Part shown: one piece after another, positions 9,824 through 21,355 of the stretch
Numbering within the stretch: position 1 is the first letter of the stretch
How the letters are laid out: the number at the start of each line of letters is the position of its first letter
Origin: Aralia elata
Taxonomy: Eukaryota; Streptophyta; Magnoliopsida; Apiales; Araliaceae
Direction of reading: 5' to 3'
Length of the DNA: 64,000 nucleotides
Assembly (NCBI GenBank): GCA_034770075.1
Contig: CM068378.1
Location: 43,986,508 to 44,050,507 of the forward strand
Position numbers and translations under genes: made by a program
Notes under the pieces: generated by a model
The model's input: the letters and a program-made list of their open reading frames with translations, nothing else
The model's database searches: none
Told to the model about the DNA's origin: nothing

Positions 9824-11044
9824 AGGCGCAGACGTGCCCGAGTGGACTGTTTTGACCTCCTGTAGTAAAATAGGCATAACTTTCTCATCCGAACTCAGAT
9901 TGAGATGATTCAAGATGATTCGAAAAAAGGAAGAGTAGACCTACAACTTTTGTTCTTTAAGTTTTTGGATTTGAGGTATGTAGCAGGGTCTAAATTGGTT
10001 ATCTTTAGGACTGATGTGTAATTGGAGGCAACCGGAGGGTGTCGGGCATGCGCGTAAGCACGTGTAATGCTCCCAACAATGTATAATGATGTTCTAAGTC
10101 TTAAAACATGAACATTATGTATTATAATGATACTTAACATTAACCATTGGGTCTTAGACAATTCCACTGGGCGTGCTAAGCGTACGCAATCGCATGTCAC
10201 TTGGGCGTTCGAATAGGCAAGTGTGGCGTACGGACGTGCAAACATCATAACGCCGTAACAAGTGTGTATAACCTTGTTTAATATTTTGTTTCTAATAATA
10301 ATGAAACATGATAGAGTGTTATAACCTAATGTATGAGCATGCTAAGCATAATCAAATGAGGTGAATCGAACGTGTGGAGTATAAACGTCGAAACGTCGTG
10401 TAAAGTGTTAATGAACTTAAATAGTGTTTCGATTTAAACAAAACGAACATTATAAGATATGAAGTGAGATTATATTAATGTGAACCAATATATGAAGCCT
10501 TTTTAGTGGCTAATTGGTGTTTTATTGTTAAATAAATTGTGTAGGATATTTGAACGACGGGCCATCATAATTTGGCAAGGAACGCTTAAGGCAAGTTCTT
10601 TTAGTAACTTGTTGACTTGTTTAAATGTATTGATTTACATGACTTGATTACTAAATCTTTCACTATTATGTGGATTATATGCGAGCATGATTAAAGTGTG
10701 CACAATGTGCAATTATGTGACTATATTGTTCTATGTAGAACTTGAATTATTGTAAATATACAATGTGAGATGCATGAGGCATGCTATGAGATGCATGATG
10801 CATAAATATAGATAAATTGCATGAGATTTATAATACATGAGTAAGATGCATAGTATGAGAATCATGATGCATGGATAAATGCAAACTTATGTGTTACGTG
10901 AAGCATGAAATGTGAAAACTGTTAGTTCTTGCTGAGCCGTCGTGCTCATTCTTGCAAAAATAAAACTTTTGCAGATTTTACGATGCAACACAATTATCTT
11001 GATATCGTGATGATAAAGATTAGAGGCGCATGGGAAACAGGAAA

Positions 11045-14000
11045 TGTGACGCCCCCAAATCCGGGTCACCTGAGCCACGGACCTGATTCGTCACTATCTA
11101 ACACAAGAATTATACAATCGATAACTTATAGCGGAATAAAGGAATATTTACATTGATATAACATAAATAACCCTGTCCCAAGTCTCGAAACCAAAGCTAC
11201 ATCAAAACATAACATAATACATAAGGGTAAATATATCTTAACACACGACGGTAATTCTAGAACAACAAATTACAACTACTCCGTAGCTTTCCCCTTTCCC
11301 TTATCTTTTCCTAAGCTCTTGCCACGTGCCGCACTAACTGAAATGTTTTTAAGGAAAGCAAGGGGTGAGCAACAAATTTGCCCCGCAAGTATAATAGCAA
11401 TGAGTAATCATATGAATAACTTTATAGCTCACAAGAGTAAAAATTTATCTGAGTCAAGGAAATAAACAACTTCTTTTTATCACCGTTATAGTGGTCACTA
11501 TGGACCGAAGGATTTCTGAAGTATCCAAGGATTTCAAAGTTTTCCGAAGAAGGGAACTATTTCATACTGAGGGTGCACTAAGGCACATAACTCTATTCTA
11601 GAATTACTGGAAATTCATCCGATAATCCACAAACTGGTACAATAGGAGATCAGCCTAAAATACCTGGCGTTATGCATAAGCCTTACATTTTCCATTTACG
11701 CGCGTGTCGGTTTCCCGACGTTTATACCATTTTTCCTGCTATGAGGGTTGTTCTTCTCAGCTTTACACGGGAGTCCGGACCAAAACAATTTGATCGGACA
11801 GTTTTACTTAACAACAATTATAGTTGGAGGATTTAACCTCACTTCAATAAACAAATCAATAAGTGTCTAGCTGGAACTATTAGCTTTGACATAGCTTTTA
11901 AACAGTTTATGGAGTAAAGAATTTTAAGGTTCAACAACATGCATAATAACATCAATAATATCTTAAATGAATAACAATTCATAATCTTTGGAATCACACA
12001 ATATATAACATTGCATGAAATGGGCTTTCATTGCAATACTTGAATAAAAGTATGAATATTAGCACACTAATTGCTAATTTGATAAGTAATTTGAACGGGA
12101 GTCAAGAAACTCAACAAGCTTGCTCAATAAATAATATTTGCTCAAATATAATTTTGGGTAGGGTAAGTAAACTTGCACAATAATTACTTGAATAAGATGG
12201 GAGACTTGCTCGATAGATAAATGAGTTAAGGAAAAACTCGCACAATTAAATAAGGGTTGAGTAAGGAACTTGCCTTGCGCGTGCGTTAAAATCTTAACGT
12301 TAATCGTCCTTCAAAAATAATACCCTACAATTCATTAAATCATCATAAATATTAGTCATGTGAGGACTAGGTTCAATATAGTCATCACATCATCAAAATA
12401 CATTAATTGCCGCTACGACTACCCAGTCGGAGGTCTCGTTCCCCGGTGAGCGAGCGGCTGCCCAGCTCGCCGGTGAGCTGGCGGGGGTCGGGGGGCAGCT
12501 ACCCCCGAAAACCAAGCGTAATTTACAATCAGTTTATTCAATTTACGCCTTAAGACAACATCACTTTGGTTGACACGGGTATAAATTAAGCACATAAGGC
12601 TTTGACAAGATATAAGTGTTTCTAATCATTTTGTACAAAAATATAAGTTTTAGACTCGCAGGAAAAATTTACTGGGTCCGACCCGATCTGGCCCGACCCG
12701 GTCCGGCCTGACCCGACTCGGTCCAGCCTGACCCAACCCGGACCAGGCGCCATGTAGTAGCAGTTGCAGTAGCGAACTGCAGTTCCTGCAGAACCGTGAC
12801 ACAGTCACCTCGCCTCGCTCCAGCTGCTATAACTCTTCCTATACTCGATCAATTTGATCCCTTACGGATTCTATGGATTCCCAAGACACGAGGCTACAAC
12901 ATATCACAAATTCAGGATGACCCATAATCACTAACATGACCAAGTCCTGAGCTAAAACATAAACTGCATGCTCTGTTTTTCGCAACCATGAAATATCTCA
13001 CACAAATGGCAACTGTGACTTCATTTTAGCATCATTTTGATTCATTCAAATTGGGATATCTTCACAACTGATAGAAGTACAATATTCCAACAACAAACAA
13101 TCAAAATAATCACAACATCAAGGCTTTACTGTCCTCTAATCGTCCAAAGGTCCAAACAGTCCATTATCTTCCTCCTTAAGCTTGGGTCCGAATCATTCTT
13201 TGTTCTTGTTTCACTTTGAAGGTATTAATGGTTTATAAAGCTTCTTAACAACGTTCATAAGGAACCATAACCAACAGTGCAACAAATATCTCAAGGAGGG
13301 CTCAAACCCATCGGTTTGAGCTCAAGAACCACAACTGTAACTAACAATGGAAAAAGGGAAGGGATGAGGCTTGTATACCTCTTCTTGTTGGCTTTGGGTA
13401 GGTTGAGATGACTTGCTAGGTTGCTCTTCTCCTTGCTCGTTTCTGCTGATACTTCCTTTCCTCTTCTCCTTGCTTGCCTTCCTACGTCCTTACCGCACAC
13501 ACACACTTACTCTCCTTCTAGCTGCAGTAAGCTTTTTGCTTAGCAAGAAAAAAATAACTCTCTCTCTCTCTCTTTGAAGTTGCTAACAGTTGAGTATGGC
13601 TTGAATGGAGGAGGAGAATGAGCTGAGGGGAGAATAAGAGGAGTGCTTCGGGAGGAGATGGAATGTATGGGTATGCAAAAAAATGTGTTACCCGAGCCAA
13701 GTGTTGGTATAGTTAACAGCCCCATGTATGGTGTACTGTGCGTGTTTATTCCTTTCCCCCAATTGGCTCTCAATATACACGTGGCCTCCCCTAATTGGTT
13801 TGAGGCTTACATATCTCACCAATTAATTTGAATACACAGATAAATATACCTGAATATTCCCACTTTTGTACCAAATTTGGTAAATAACTCTACCCAAAAT
13901 TAAAATGGGTACTCCCATAAATTATTGGGACACGTAAAAATATTTATTATGGGATTTGTCCATTTATTCGGAACACCCATACTATACATTTCGGATATGA

Positions 14001-14364
14001 ATTAAATCACGTATCAGCTCCAATAAAATTTTTGAGACTTGGAAAAATTATTCCTTCGCATATATTCCTCCTCTAAATTAATAAAAATTGAAATAGACGA
14101 AAAAGTTCGGGTGTGAATAGTGCTTGTGAATAGTGCCTCGGGAAGCGGGTCCCGCTAATAGTGATTTTATGAATTTTCGCAAAATCGATTTATTCACTCT
14201 AACGACACAACAACACATAAAATTTAACATATGCACATTTTCTAGGCTATAACACAACTCTAAACACGTAGTATAGATTAATATAAATAAAAAAAATAAT
14301 TAAAATTTATTTTATTCATACATAACTCGGGTTACAAGGAAATCTAAAATTCCCGATCGTTACA
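11045..14364 (-). mobile_element. C-family solo LTR inserted in B's 3' LTR
   Basis: Read on the minus strand it starts TGTAACGATCGGGAATTTT and ends GGGGGCGTCACA, matching the 5' LTR of element C (38350-41766) along its length: the CACTATTCA block, purine tract, GC-rich minisatellite, hairpin island and U5. Length is 3320 bp. It is flanked by ggaaa (11040-11044) and ggaag (14365-14369); the uninterrupted site in B's 5' LTR near 4350 reads caggaaggttgc, so this is a 5-bp target duplication with one mutation. No internal region is present, so the two LTRs of a full element have recombined to one. Confidence 0.93.
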
Positions 14365-14839
14365 GGAAGGTTGCTAAATGTTCCCTTATTGTAATTATTT
14401 AGCCGTGATGATGGTATATGATGTACGTGAAATTTGACTGTGTAAACCTTGAGTTGAAAATGAAAGTTATCTATTATAATAGTTAAGACGTGATTACATT
14501 AGTTACTTGTTTTAGTAAACTACAAGGATGACGATGATGTATAAAGGACATTTTTTTTATAACAAAGGTATAGTTCTTGAATAACATTGTAAATATTTAG
14601 GGATTGAATAAAGTTAGAATCTGAACCTTGCATTCACATGAGATATTGTAAAGGATCATGGTATTTATTCAACCTTGATCATAAGTGTATTATTTAAGGT
14701 CTTCGTACTTGGGATTAGATGAGGATATGTTGTAATATTATTGTAATTACATATTTGTAGTAAGCCTATGTTGCATGGGTTGTACCGTGACGCACTGGAC
14801 CCGGGTTCAAGGTAAGACCCAAGTTTCGGGGGCGTTACA
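14365..14839 (+). repeat. Element B 3' LTR, right part
   Basis: Resumes with ggaaggttgctaaatg, matching 4350-4795 of the 5' LTR, and ends GGGGGCGTTACA at 14839. The following attcg (14840-14844) is the likely right target duplication of B; its partner is outside the window. Confidence 0.88.
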
Positions 14840-15554
14840 ATTCGGCCCCAAGACTCCATAAAAGTTATGGATAGGGAGGATTCCTAATCTTAAGTTTGTT
14901 AAGATAAGGGGTTATCCATCTTATGTGAAAAGGTTTCAAAAGATAAGTTTGGGACAAAATCTGATAAGTGCAAAGTTGTGGGATATCCTAAAGAAAGTTA
15001 AGGGTATTATTACTATAATCCTACATGCTGCCTTCTTGGATAAATGTGTTTATCATTGAAGGAACTAGTGGGAGGGTAATAGATCTTGAAATAGTTCAAG
15101 AACCACAAAGCACTTTAAGTCAAACTGAGTGACCTATAGATAGACCTATTGTACCACAACCGAATCGTAAATTTGGAAGAGTACCGAAGATACGTGGGAG
15201 GTATGGATTCATCAAAGAGAATGATGATGAGGTACACATCATACAGGATGATGATCCAGTTATATATGATGAGGTTATGAGTAGAAGACACTCAGAGAAA
15301 TGACAGATGGCCATGAAATCCGAAATAGACTCCATATAAGAGAACCAAGTATAGACTCTGGTTACTCCATAAAAGGGCATAATGCCTAAAGGGTGAATAT
15401 GGGTTTTTAAAAGAAAGACTGGGGCAAATGGCAAGGTGAAGACCTATAAGACCAGACTTGTTTAAAAGGTTTTTCAAGTCAAGGAGTTGATTGTGATAAA
15501 ACCTTATTACCGGGTAATGCTCAAGTCCATTTGGATTTTATTTGCGATTACAGC
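14840..15554 (+). pseudogene. Copia-1 pol, part 1: integrase C-terminal region to start of RT
   Basis: Degenerate Ty1/copia polyprotein on the plus strand. Recognisable pieces in order are GPKTP..LW.GRIPNLK and VKIRGYPSYVKRFQ (after the integrase core), then MSRRHSEK-stop-QMAMKSEIDSI, ENQV-stop-TLVTP, WVFKRKTGANGKVKTYKTRLV and MLKSIWILFAITA, the conserved lead-in to copia RT. Several stops and frame changes are present, so it is an old copy. It is cut at 15554 by element D and continues at 61284. The 5' part (gag, protease, catalytic integrase) is beyond element B and outside the window. Confidence 0.85.
15550..15554 (+). repeat. Element D target-site duplication, left (acagc)
   Basis: acagc at 15550-15554 precedes TGTAATACCC of the D 5' LTR, and acaac at 61284-61288 follows the CA end of the 3' LTR. 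One base differs. Removing D rejoins copia-1 in frame between ITA and YYEI, which confirms the site. Confidence 0.85.
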
Positions 15555-16477
15555 TGTAATACCCGAGAATTTTGAATAATATTAATATTGACTTTTCTAT
15601 TTAAGTTGAATATTTATTCAAATAATGAGTATACGTGATCTACCATTTTGGTAGTGGTGTGATAAAGTGACTTCTTGTTTATTTATTAAAGAAATGACTT
15701 ATTAAGAAAAGAATTTATTAATGTAATTAATTATTGTGAGACTTATAATCTCTATTAGATTATTTGTGTATTATGTACCCTGCTACTTGAGGTATAACCG
15801 TGTGATGAAATGTGTATTATTGGTAATAAAGTTTCGGTATTCATTTAATAATATAAAAGGGATGTGCGACATTTAAATTGCATGAACATGCTATGTGACG
15901 TATTGGTGTGCGATATGGGCTATTAAATGTGCATTTTAATTACAGGAGGTAATAATGGAAGTAAACTAATAATTGTTAGATAATAATTATTTTAATACTT
16001 GAATGTTTATTGTAATAATATTCTATTATAGAAATAATGAAATAATAATGTATATTGAATATTTGGGTGCTAGCGATTAATTAGATTTCACTTTAATTAA
16101 TGTACATGGATTATATGATATGTGTACATGTGACTTTATTGATACAATGTGGTAGCATTTAATTATCTAATACACTACGTGACCTAAGTTACATTTTAAA
16201 TCAAAGTGTGCTAAGAAGCTTTGTTGGAATGTCTGAGTTCCTTGTCCCAAATTAAGAGACACCTCCTTGCCCAATTGGAATTTACGTGAAGAACAAAAAG
16301 GCTACAAGCCTAACTCTTCTTCTTCTCCTTATAATCAGCCATGCAATCTCAGATTAATGATGAAAGGGGAGTGGTGCTAATAGTGCAATCCACCAAATTC
16401 CCATTAACCACTAGCTTCTATCTTCTTCCTTTGGTTCACGAAATTGGTTAAAGCTTTTGCATGGATTCTAACTTCTC

Positions 16478-16484
16478 TATAAAT
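16478..16484 (+). promoter_or_regulatory. TATA box of D 5' LTR
   Basis: CTATAAATTGAG in the left third of the LTR, followed about 30 nt downstream by pyrimidine-rich ttcatctcttctctaattc, a plausible start region. It is repeated at 58478-58484 in the 3' LTR. Inferred from sequence only. Confidence 0.6.
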
Positions 16485-16565
16485 TGAGTTCATCTCTTCT
16501 CTAATTCACTTGCTGAGTTCTGATAAGTTTAGATTTGGAGAAATTCTTGTTCCAAGCTTCAATAG

Positions 16566-16573
16566 AGGTAATA
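16566..16573 (+). promoter_or_regulatory. Splice-donor-like site in D LTR leader
   Basis: AG|GTAATA (GT at 16568-16569) lies about 60-70 nt after the presumed transcription start. Equivalent AG|GTAA sites occur in the LTRs of C (AAG|GTAACC, GT at 39325) and B (AAAG|GTAAAA, GT at 9128). Acceptor-like sequences sit just before the downstream ATGs of D and C. Confidence 0.4.
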
Positions 16574-16787
16574 CACTGTTAAGTCATTTTATTAAAATTG
16601 AGTTTTCTAAATTATTAGGAATGCATGAATTAATGAGAATTTGCTTGGGAATTGTTAGCATAATGTTTGCTAAGCTTATATGTATGTATTATAGCAATGT
16701 GGCTGAGTTTAAGCATGTTTAAGTAAAGAAATTCGTGTATGGGTTTGAGCTCTGCCGAAACAGAGACCTTCCTGGATCTTCCAGGGA

Positions 16788-16836
16788 AGGGCGCAGCTGC
16801 GCCCTCCCTGCAGTACAAACCGGCGCAACTGCGCCG
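16788..16836 (+). repeat. GC-rich palindromes in D 5' LTR
   Basis: An 18-bp perfect palindrome built on GGCGCAGCTGCGCC lies at 16788-16805. A second, cggcgcaactgcgccg at 16821-16836, is imperfect; in the 3' LTR the matching site (58821-58836) is perfect. A further weaker pair occurs at 17641-17694. Confidence 0.88.
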
Positions 16837-18515
16837 AGTGTCAGACTTGAGGAATATTTTTTTTGTTTCGTTTTGTTCTTTTGATGTTCTGGACATGATA
16901 GGTTGACTTCATTAAGTATATAAATGAGTTTAAAGTCTATTTATGATTAACCTTGCATAGTGTGAGCATTCCAACTTCATTTCGCATGTGTTTTTCGAAA
17001 GAAAATTTATAGTTTTGAAACTAGAATTTTCCAAAACTTGCAGTGTACAAGTTCCGATCATACAAGCATGTGTATATGGTCTAATTATACATGACATAAA
17101 GTTCCAAGATGCTTCATGTGTGCTAGACGATCACGGCCTTGTTTAAAACAACTTTTAAAGGCAAACTTGAACACTTTGAAGCAAACGTGCATGATTATAA
17201 TGATAATTTCATTAAGGGATGTTGAACATGCATGTAATACTCCAATAATTCTCAGACATGATGTATATATGTGTTTACGCTAGTATGTTATAGCATTGCA
17301 TCGTTCAAGCATGAATTTAGGTAAAATTTCCAAATTGTGGACTATGTTAACTAAGTATAGATGATATGAACACATGAGCATGCGTATTTTAGATGTTATA
17401 CCCTTTGTATATGAATAAGTACTTGATATGGTAAGTCACATGGATTCTTAAACTTGTCCGACATTATTTTACCAAAAGTTCTAGACTAAGAAATTATAGA
17501 GTAGTAATATAAACTTGAAATAATCATGTGAGCATATAAAACCTCTTCAACATGTGTACATAGTAATTGTTAATGTATTGGTATGCTAGATAGTGGACTG
17601 AAACCAGGAAGGCAAAAGCTCAACCCTGGTCTGGGCAGGGGACAATGCAGCTGTGCCGTCCCTAAGCTTAACCAGGGCGCAACTGCGCCCTCCTACAGTC
17701 TGGTCCAGTTGATTCTGGCTATAAGCTGGACCTTGTGGATTGCTTGTATTGTTATTCAAATATGTAATGGTGTTATGACATGAGTGCTTAAAGTCGTGTG
17801 CATGGTTTATAGGTAGAGTTTCCGAAACGTAAGGATTAACGTCCATTTCAAAACTATAAAACATGGTAGTATGCTATTATGCGATCTAGTTATATACCAA
17901 AGATAGTATCCGTATTTGTTTTACATACTTGATTATGTGAAAGGGGTAATTATCTAGTAATTGATGTGTGACTAATGGAAGCATTTCATATATGCCTAAC
18001 TATGTTACAATAGGATATTAGTTCGTCGTCGTGTTGATAAGCTGTAAAGTCGTAAACTACGCTAAAGGCAAGTTCCCTAACCTTACTCAAACTTATATTG
18101 AGCAAGTTTCTTACCTTGAACCTCTTACAAATTATGAGTTTTCCTTTAACCCTACTCAATTTACATTCGAGCAGGATGTGGTATATTGTGCAAGTATTCG
18201 AACCCTTTCTCTATATTGAGCTAACATGTAAACTTGTATATTCCTGTATCATACAAGTATGTGGCAATGACTCTTATGCTTTATAAACTGTCATTCATAT
18301 TCTAAGGATTGGTTTAAGATTAATATCCCTTAAACCGCATTGCGAGTATTGGTATTCATTAAATCATTGAATAAGATTATAAAAGTTGTCTAAACCATTG
18401 TTTCGGTTAGACTATTATACATGTGTTAGAAAACTATTCCAAACCAATTGTCTTGGTGAGGACTCTTATCTACTGAGATGAACAACCCTCACAAAAGGGG
18501 AAAATTATATATATT

Positions 18516-18529
18516 GTCGGGGAACCGAT
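18516..18529 (+). promoter_or_regulatory. GNRA-loop hairpin in D LTR
   Basis: GTCGG-GGAA-CCGAT folds as a 5-bp stem with a GNRA tetraloop and one terminal G-U pair. The 3' LTR copy (60559-60572) has CCGAC and so a perfect stem. The C LTR has the same stem at 41070-41083, and the C solo LTR keeps the stem with loop GAAA. About 60 nt later all have GGCTGATCACCT. Confidence 0.6.
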
Positions 18530-19243
18530 GTGCGCACTTATAAGCATGTGACAGTTATGCATAATCTGGGGTACTATAGGCTGATCACCTGTGTACTTGT
18601 TTTTTTTTTTGGATTTTCAGTATAAAAACTGTTAATTCTAGCAGGAGTTCTTAGTCCTTTAGTGACTACTCAGTGTTCATATTCTTGGACTTGAAATGAT
18701 TAGATGCAAGAATCCTATTGATATTCTTCAGTCCATAGCGACTCTTATGTATAACAATTGATTTTCCTTATTACCCTTGAATTATCCTTCACTGTCATAC
18801 CCTTGAAATTTGAACTTTATATTGTTCACCCTCATTGTATATACTTGATGGGCAAATTTGTTGCTCATTCTTGCTTTCTTTAAACCTTTTAGTTAAGGCA
18901 GAGCGAGGTGAACCTTCAGGCAAGGATAAGGGAAAGGGCAAAACTACAGAGTAGCTTTGTTCTCCCTTAGGAAGGAGATTATTCACTATGTTGTTTAAGT
19001 TTTCTAAATTTGGTTATGTAATAAGCTTAGGCAGGGATTATGTATTAGTACTATGTTTTAGCTTAAATTAAGACTTTTGGATAGCATTGTAGTATCGGTT
19101 GCGAGACCTTGGGACGAGAATAATTATATTAAATCAATGTAATTTCTTCTATCTTTTCCGATGCATTAGTTTTATGTCATTATTGTGTTAGAAAGTGATG
19201 AACCAAATTCGAGACAGTGACGTCAGAATTTGGGGGCGTCACA

Positions 19244-19466
19244 GGTTGGTATCAAAGCCTTAGGTTATAAACCTTAGTAGCGAGAGTCCTTAGACTATAA
19301 CCTTAGAAGAATTTAGGAACTAGGAGGAGATAAAACTCATATAGAGTTTTTATGAAGATTTAGTAGTATTATGAAATATATTTTCATTTCATACAATGAA
19401 CTTATGTTTTGTTTGACCTTCTTATGGAGTTTGTTGTTTTGTCTTGTGTTTGTGGCTGTAGGATGT
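19244..19466 (+). other. D leader (primer-binding site, hairpin, insertion point)
   Basis: TGGTATCAAAGCC at 19247-19259 is the primer-binding site. AGGTTATA (19262-19269) and TATAACCT (19296-19303) form a perfect 8-bp stem right after it. The leader runs to gatgt (19462-19466), which contains the ATG of the extra ORF and is duplicated at 51900-51904 by the insertion. tgtggctgtag just before it resembles a 3' splice site. The leader recurs at 29845-30067 and 49789-50012. Confidence 0.85.
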
Positions 19467-21355
19467 TGGTGTGCTGTCGCAAGCAACCAAAAATAAAATC
19501 TTACTTGTGAAAGATAATAATGTAGTGGTGCAAGTAAGAGTCGATCCCACAGAGAGTGATTAGTCTAAAAATTATTCTTTGTTTACCAAAAAGGGGGGGT
19601 TTATAATTTGATTTCACTAATTATTAAGAACAAAATTTAAAGTGATAAGAATAACCAATTAATTAAAGATTTCAGTTCTCCCGGTTCAGTATCACCTTTT
19701 TACAACAATAGAATAATTAAGCAAAGCAATATTTATCCTTCAATGAAATTAATAGCCCTAGGTAGCAACAAGCTCTACTACCCGAAACTCCCCTTAGATT
19801 ATCACTTAATGAAACAAGCTCTTCACAAGATTCTAACCATTATACAACCTAGAACAAGCTCTCTAGATTTAATATAATAGTTGTATTAAAAACTAGGGAA
19901 TTAGACTAATCCAAGCAACAATCACACAAGTTCGGATTATTTAACTTGTCTTCCGATAATCATAGCAATACTCAAAAGCTTGACCCACAATCATGTATCA
20001 CTAATTTCCTACTTGTGATTAGGAACAATATCAATTACACGTAATACTATCCCTTAATCTAGTAGATGAAATTAATCCAAATTGACTTAATCGATCACAT
20101 TAAACCAATTGGAATAAATATCATTCAAAAGTTAAAATAGATTATCAAGAATGAACTTCATGTAAGAAGGAATAAATAGCTTATACTTAATCAAACCATT
20201 ACCTGTAAACAAGGTTCAACATCCCCTTCGAACTGAGTAAAGGAACTAGCCTAACATATTAAGTCCAATTAATATTTTCTTGAATTATTAAAGGGGTGAG
20301 GACAACAACCTCACTATGGAGGTGATCCTCTTTCCCTACTAAATTATTAAAGGGGTGAGGACAACAACCTCACTATGGAGGTGATCCTCTTTCCCTACTA
20401 ATTACACTAGAATTTGGAGAAGATGAAGAAGATGAAGAAGATGGTGTGTATTAGTTTGTGAATTAGCAAAATACAAGCCTAGCTTCACTTGCTATTTATA
20501 GGCACTCAAGTGTACAAGATTTCAAGATCCAACAACTAATTTGGGTCATGTGAATCAGCCATCTAATGCAATCAAAAACCCAAAAAACGTGCTCCTCATA
20601 AGAAGTCAAAATCTGACACCAAAACTGATCAGCAGCTTGCAAGTTGATTTTGAATTAGTAGACTGCCGAATTTGGACTTGAGCAAAGAAGAAAAGTTGTA
20701 GCCCTGGAGGTTCTAATGAATTTAGGCTTTTGAATCACCTGATTTGGAGTTGGGAAGCTCAAGTTATGGCCCAAATACTACAACTGGTCCGAACAGAAAT
20801 CCATATTCCACGCGGGATTCGGATCAGCTGTATAAAAAGCAATATTTGGAGGCCCAAATGAACTCAGATTTTTGCTCACCATACCATTCTAGAAAGCTTG
20901 AGAAGTCTACTAAAAACTTCAAGAAGACCACATTTTTCATTTGGGAACTTTAACACAATTCAAATCTCAACCGAAGCCCCAAAGGTCAATCTGTCCAAAA
21001 GCTTAATTTCCTGAAATTTTCAACTTTGACGCATGTTGGTAAAATTGTCATAACTCTCTCATCCGAGCTTCGATTTAGGTGTTTCAAGGTGATCCAGAAA
21101 GCTAAGAAATAGATCTACAATTTTCCTTCTTTGAGTTTTGAGAGAATAAGGACTGATCAAGTATAAAATTGAGCCTCAAGCAGACAGACGAATTTCAAAA
21201 CAATCCAAAAGTGTGGCAATAACACAGTTTTCATTTAATGGCTCCATTTGCAACCTAAATCAAAATATAAGAATAGTAAGTACATTTAGGTGCCAAATAA
21301 GTATAAAAGACTAGATATTAAGAGATAAAAACATAACAAATTTTTATACTTATCA
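19467..21355 (-). repeat. Athila copy 1, 3' LTR
   Basis: 1889 bp. On the minus strand it starts TGATAAGTATAAA and ends CGACAGCACACCA. It has a TATA box at 20493-20500 (TATAAATA on the minus strand) and a 59-bp direct duplication (20283-20400) near aaattattaaaggggtgagg. Copies at 30068-31947 and 50013-51899 share both features. Confidence 0.92.
20283..20400 (-). repeat. 59-bp direct duplication within Athila LTR
   Basis: Two adjacent 59-bp units, each with gaggacaacaacctcac and ggtgatcctctttccctact. Present in all three LTR copies, so it predates their duplication. Confidence 0.92.

Larger units (their letters stand above)
7678..11044 (+). repeat. Element B 3' LTR, left part
   Basis: Starts TGTGACAACCCGG at 7678 and is interrupted at 11044 by a C-family solo LTR. 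Content in order: a (TA)n run, an upstream block shared with the C LTR (8384-8540), a purine-rich tract (8936-9060), a splice-donor-like site (AAAG|GTAAAA, GT at 9128), a GC-rich palindromic cluster (9761-9823), then the part matching the 5' LTR from 10381. No protein-coding region; the short open frames are not conserved. Confidence 0.88.
3691..14839 (+). mobile_element. Element B: non-coding long-LTR retrotransposon (LARD-like)
   Basis: It has a partial 5' LTR (3691-4795, truncated by A), a primer-binding site, a 2.9-kb interior, a purine-rich tract, and a 3' LTR (7678-11044 plus 14365-14839) interrupted by a C-family solo LTR. LTR identity is clear from long matching stretches, for example 3691 onward against 10381 onward. 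I see no gag or pol motif in any frame of the interior, only short repeats. LTRs of about 3.84 kb with a short non-coding interior match the definition of a LARD (large retrotransposon derivative). The LTR and leader share motifs with C and D, so proteins supplied by relatives of those elements are the likely source of its mobility. Confidence 0.8.
15555..19243 (+). repeat. Element D 5' LTR
   Basis: TG...CA ends (TGTAATACCCGAG to GGGGGCGTCACA), 3689 bp, followed by a primer-binding site. It contains a TATA box at 16478, a splice-donor-like site at 16568, GC-rich palindromes at 16788-16836 and 17641-17694, and a GNRA-type hairpin at 18516-18529. The frames open over 16510-16722, 17583-17783 and 18031-18286 recur in the 3' LTR only because the DNA is duplicated; they show no protein motif. 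Confidence 0.93.

Noticed and set aside
14840..15554. Possible host gene fragment between B and D
   Set aside because: Its pieces match copia polyprotein wording and continue at 61284 as copia RT.
16510..16722. Open frames duplicated in both D LTRs (also 17583-17783, 18098-18286)
   Set aside because: Repeated only because LTRs are duplicated; frames differ in length between LTR copies and show no domain.
20401..20450. agatgaagaagatgaagaagatgg run as a coding acidic repeat
   Set aside because: A short GAA/GAT microsatellite in the Athila LTR close to the TATA box on the other strand; no open gene around it.
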